From an uncultured Hungatella sp. (GTDB lineage: Bacteria > Bacillota > Clostridia > Lachnospirales > Lachnospiraceae): a DNA stretch of 42,084 nucleotides. The notes under the pieces are model-generated. The model saw nothing but the letters and a program-made list of their open reading frames with translations. It had not been told where the DNA came from and made no database searches. Position numbers and translations under genes: made by a program. Below are positions 39,334 to 42,084 of the stretch, in pieces (position 1 is the stretch's first letter; every line of letters begins with the position of its first letter). The DNA lies in contig CAJUEJ010000033.1 in the NCBI GenBank assembly GCA_910585435.1, forward strand, positions 1 through 42,084. Reading direction: 5' to 3'.

Positions 39334-41126
39334 GGAACACTAAGAAAAAAGGATTTTGGAAACCGGTTGCTTTAGGCTTTGGCGTGGTGTATGTGCTGAC
39401 CATGGGGCTGGCAACCTGGCTGGTGAAGGAAAAGTTTACGGAGGATTATGACAGAAGATTCCAGGAGGCTGCAAGCTATGTTATGGGCCGGATTTCTGAC
39501 AAGGAGTTTGCCATGGAGGAGGAAGGCTGGGGTAGTGAGGACAGCCGCAGGCATTTCTATCAGACGGAGGCCAATGACTGTCTGTGGCGCATAGGCAGCG
39601 ATGAACTTCAGATTTCCGTAGGGTTTTATGACAGGGAGGGGCATCTGCTGGCGCGGACCAGGAATGAGGTGGGCGGAGGCCATGTGGTTTATGAGGGAAG
39701 CAAGATACGGGAACTGGTTTCCTACAGGCTGGAAGATTATCTGTCTGCCGGGGAGGTGGAGGAGCTGGCAGGCTATATATGGGAGGAAGCCTGTCTGAGA
39801 AGCCCTGAATTTCCGGGAAAATACCGTTTTTCTATCAGAACTTCGCCGGATGAGAAGGGGGAGCTGTGGGAAATCTATGTCCAGGAGATTACCTGGACAG
39901 AGGAAAAGGATATGGGGGAGGAGCGGTATGAGGACCCGCTGAGGGGAGGCTATCACTCCATAGAGACCAATGTGATGGTGGACTATGAGACAGGGGAGGA
40001 GACCGGGGAACCCAAGGAGTTTTATGAGACAGACAGCAGGATTGTATGGCAGTGGACCAATCCGTCTGTGGATGCCAGAACAGTGAAAAACGGAATTGTT
40101 TCCAACACCTATGCCGGGTTGCCTTATCTGAATGCTTATACAGGCTCTCTGAACAGCTGGAAACGGTGGAACAGCAGCCCGTATCTTCAGGATTTTCCGG
40201 AATATGAGGAATTTTCCTGGGAAGGGGTGGTGGAGGAGCCGCCTCTTGTGATTGACAGCGACGGGCTCTGGTACAGGGGAAACTATAAGCTGCAGGTGGG
40301 GATGATAGGAGACCCCTTCTGCTATATGGTAATCCGCATGGAAAGCCTTCCCTGGCTTGAGGCTGTAAAGTATATGAAGTATGTATATCTGGCAGGACTG
40401 GTGATGACTGCTGCATGTATGGTGAAAATCGTCTGGGCTTTCAAAAAGACCTATGAGAAACAGGCGGCTCTGGAGGAGACCAGAAGAGATTTTACCAACG
40501 CCATGGCCCATGAGCTGAAAACGCCTCTGGCAGTTATCCGGAATTTTGCGGAGAACCTGATGGAGCATACCATGGAGGAAAAGAGGGAGTATTACCTGAC
40601 ACAGATTATCGGCCAGACAGAGGAGATGGACCGGCTGGTGGAGAAGATGATTGAGGTGTCCAAGCTGGACTCCCAGGAGCTGGTCCTGGGGGAGGAACCG
40701 GTGGCTTTGGGGGAAGTGTTTCGAGAACAGGCCGCCAGGTTTGAGCCTATGATTCAGGAGAAGGGGCTTTCTGTGGAGATGGAGACAGAGGAGGATTTCC
40801 TGGTAAAGGGGGACAGGGAATATCTGGAAAAGGCGGTCTGGAATCTGCTGTGCAATGCAGTGGATTATAATGTGGCAGGCGGCAGAATTAAGGTAAGGAT
40901 AGAAAAGGAACGGTGCGTGGTTGAGAATACGGGGAATACTATGACCGGGGAGGACATGGAGCATGCCTTTGACCTGTTTTACAGCGGGGATAAAAGCCGG
41001 AACAGAAAGGATAGGCATATGGGAATGGGACTGTTTCTCACCAGGAAGATTCTGGGGCTTCATAATCTGGAGCTGACGCTGGAGAATCTGGAGGACGGGG
41101 TTCGGGCGGTGATAAGAAGGCGGTGA
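39330..41126 (+). CDS. sensor histidine kinase
   Basis: A 598-residue membrane kinase, partner of the regulator just upstream. It has a transmembrane segment at about 11-30, a large extracytoplasmic domain (about 31-345) of unknown ligand, and a second membrane segment at about 350-370. The HisKA box follows with H394 in AMAHELKTPLAVIRNFAENL. ATP-binding N box WNLLCNAVDYNV, G1-like VENTGNTM and G2 MGMGLFLTRKI are present. Signal unknown. Confidence 0.92.
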   Translation: MRNTKKKGFWKPVALGFGVVYVLTMGLATWLVKEKFTEDYDRRFQEAASYVMGRISDKEFAMEEEGWGSEDSRRHFYQTEANDCLWRIGSDELQISVGFYDREGHLLARTRNEVGGGHVVYEGSKIRELVSYRLEDYLSAGEVEELAGYIWEEACLRSPEFPGKYRFSIRTSPDEKGELWEIYVQEITWTEEKDMGEERYEDPLRGGYHSIETNVMVDYETGEETGEPKEFYETDSRIVWQWTNPSVDARTVKNGIVSNTYAGLPYLNAYTGSLNSWKRWNSSPYLQDFPEYEEFSWEGVVEEPPLVIDSDGLWYRGNYKLQVGMIGDPFCYMVIRMESLPWLEAVKYMKYVYLAGLVMTAACMVKIVWAFKKTYEKQAALEETRRDFTNAMAHELKTPLAVIRNFAENLMEHTMEEKREYYLTQIIGQTEEMDRLVEKMIEVSKLDSQELVLGEEPVALGEVFREQAARFEPMIQEKGLSVEMETEEDFLVKGDREYLEKAVWNLLCNAVDYNVAGGRIKVRIEKERCVVENTGNTMTGEDMEHAFDLFYSGDKSRNRKDRHMGMGLFLTRKILGLHNLELTLENLEDGVRAVIRRR

Positions 41127-41178
41127 AAAAGGCAGTGATAAAAGGCAGTGATAAGAAGGCGGTGATAAAAAAGGCCAT
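41109..41178 (+). repeat. short imperfect tandem repeat after the kinase gene
   Basis: AAGGCAGTGATAA-like units of about 13-17 bases occur four times in a row, starting in the last codons of the kinase gene. Confidence 0.6.
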
Positions 41179-41269
41179 GACATGGACTGCGGAAGCTGCA
41201 GGACCGGATGCAGCAGGATATATCAGGATATGAGTGAGATGGAACAATGCTGGAAAATTCAGCGGCAGG

Positions 41270-41301
41270 AAGGGCCTTTGACTTGATGCAAGGGCCTTTT
41301 T
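41270..41301 (+). terminator. candidate terminator of the two-component operon
   Basis: AAGGGCCTT occurs twice 11 bases apart and can pair with one mismatch, followed by TTTTTG. Confidence 0.5.
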
Positions 41302-41351
41302 GTGTTAAGCTTTAAGCAGAGGCATTCTATGTGAAAGAGAAGGGGGAAATC

Positions 41352-41915
41352 ATGAAATCAGCAAGGGTATTTCTGTGGTCTATGTATGTGCATCTGCTTT
41401 TCAGCATCGCCGTTCCTGTGGGGATTGTGGTTTCCTGTATCGATGAGGGCTGGAACGGGGTGGGAATCGGTCTGTTTTTGTGTTACCTTCTGGAGGTTTT
41501 CGCTGTTCAGATTATAGGCTGGGTCTGTGTGGGTATGGCGGTGGTGACGTATAAAAAGGAACAGTGGGAAAGGTTGTTTCAGGGGTGGACGCTGCTGAAG
41601 CTTAGGTCGATTCCGTTTTTTGTCATTAATTTTCTATACAGTGTTGTTGTGTGGTTTATCCTGGTTGGAGGGTCCAGAGGGATTCTGATTCTGTTGGTGC
41701 CTATTCCGGTTGTCTATACCTGTACCTTGGTTTTTCAGAGCGGCTGTGTGGGGATTTGTTACATAAAGTATCTGCGGAAGTATTTGGAAGAAGGTAACAG
41801 GCCGTCAGGGATTCATTATGTGCTGCAGCTTTTGGCTGTGGCAGATGTTGTCAGTACGGTGGTGATACGGAAGAGGTATCATGGGGACGGCATAAAATAT
41901 TTGGAGGGGGGATAA
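41352..41915 (+). CDS. membrane protein of unknown function (DUF6652-like)
   Basis: A 187-residue membrane protein with about four to five segments (first SMYVHLLFSIAVPVGIVV, then VGIGLFLCYLLEVFAVQIIGW, VINFLYSVVVWFILVGGS, GILILLVPIPVVYTCTLVF). The ATG at 41352 follows AAGGGGGAAATC; an in-frame GTG at 41331 lacks a ribosome site. The pattern looks like a Lachnospiraceae membrane family often numbered DUF6652; that name is from memory and uncertain. Confidence 0.7.
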   Translation: MKSARVFLWSMYVHLLFSIAVPVGIVVSCIDEGWNGVGIGLFLCYLLEVFAVQIIGWVCVGMAVVTYKKEQWERLFQGWTLLKLRSIPFFVINFLYSVVVWFILVGGSRGILILLVPIPVVYTCTLVFQSGCVGICYIKYLRKYLEEGNRPSGIHYVLQLLAVADVVSTVVIRKRYHGDGIKYLEGG

Positions 41916-41928
41916 TCGGTGAAACGTT

Positions 41929-41955
41929 GGTTTTGCCCCGTTTGGGGCAGAACCT
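41929..41955. repeat. GC-rich hairpin near window end
   Basis: GGTTTTGCCCC pairs with GGGGCAGAACC around a 4-base loop. No T tract follows. Beyond it a TATAGT box (42021) and ATG 42033 may begin the next gene, cut by the window edge. Confidence 0.45.
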
Positions 41956-42084
41956 TATGGGGCAGGAGGCGGATAAAGCCAGCTTAAGAAAATGTGCTTG
42001 TGTTTTTCGTAAAGATTTGTTATAGTAGTTCTATGAATCGGGAAGTTCTTTTCCCAAAATTCTATATGTTCGGTCACTGCAGGT

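Noticed and set aside
39372..41183. 603-codon open frame antisense to the histidine kinase gene
   Set aside because: It mirrors a real kinase with all motifs. The product is His/Pro/Leu-rich without a family and has no ribosome site; it is a codon-bias shadow.
41920..41988. 23-codon ORF (KRWFCPVWGRT) resembling a cysteine-rich KTR-type start
   Set aside because: Too short, the second cysteine is missing, and most of it is formed by the GC-rich hairpin.
1..42084. tRNA or rRNA genes
   Set aside because: No cloverleaf with a T-loop GGTTCRANYCC pattern or rRNA-like segment was noticed on either strand; a tRNAscan run would settle it.

Overview
The window looks like a chromosomal segment from an anaerobic, mid-GC member of the Clostridia, most likely Lachnospiraceae. 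The evidence is the [FeFe]-hydrogenase maturases HydF and HydE, a rubrerythrin beside a PerR-type regulator, DegV, DUF2200, DUF3795 and CmpB-type families, strong AGGAGG ribosome sites, a Tn916-type xis/int pair, and many palindromic repeats. The genus cannot be fixed from the sequence alone. No rRNA, tRNA or CRISPR array was seen.

Layout. 1-5.8 kb is a mobile-element graveyard. It holds an AAA-ATPase/PD-(D/E)XK gene cut by an amber codon, a small winged-helix-like gene, an intact xis-int pair, a frameshifted Rpn-type nuclease gene with a collagen-like tail stuck in frame behind it, and a shrunken second copy of the xis-int module. 5.8-16.6 kb is mostly housekeeping: an IspD/TarI-like cytidylyltransferase with a polyol dehydrogenase, a YyaL-type thioredoxin-fold protein, a GH88 hydrolase, a GNAT enzyme, a LUD-domain protein, a two-repeat CmpB-type membrane protein, DegV, a TetR regulator and an EamA transporter.

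17-25.8 kb is the metabolic centre. hydF, a complete SsuABC/TauABC-like importer and hydE lie in one direction, with very short gaps or overlaps from hydF through the importer. They are followed by an O-acetylhomoserine sulfhydrylase (metY) and a cysteine synthase (cysK). The grouping suggests that sulfur uptake, sulfur-amino-acid synthesis and H-cluster assembly may be linked. hydG and the hydrogenase are not in the window. Two long leaders with intrinsic terminators (before hydF and metY) suggest attenuation.

25.7-27.9 kb is a small AT-rich island bounded by 80-bp direct repeats, carrying a deleted DUF1016 nuclease gene and two small membrane proteins. 27.9-32.9 kb holds an unrecognised charged protein, an ACT-domain protein, a DUF2200 protein, an amidase, and an AadA-like nucleotidyltransferase followed by a SIR2-like protein. 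33.1-36.9 kb is again accessory and AT-rich: a truncated sensor gene cut by an IS4-type fragment, broken ORFs, a dead GNAT gene, a DUF4037 nucleotidyltransferase and a live GNAT. 37.3-38.3 kb is a PerR-like regulator with a near-consensus Per box and rubrerythrin. 38.6-41.9 kb is a two-component system and a membrane protein.

The most striking unexplained signal is a dispersed family of 160-190 bp near-perfect palindromes (22.35, 34.32 and 38.33 kb) that share a tip sequence while their arms differ, plus a larger unrelated palindrome at 24.0 kb.
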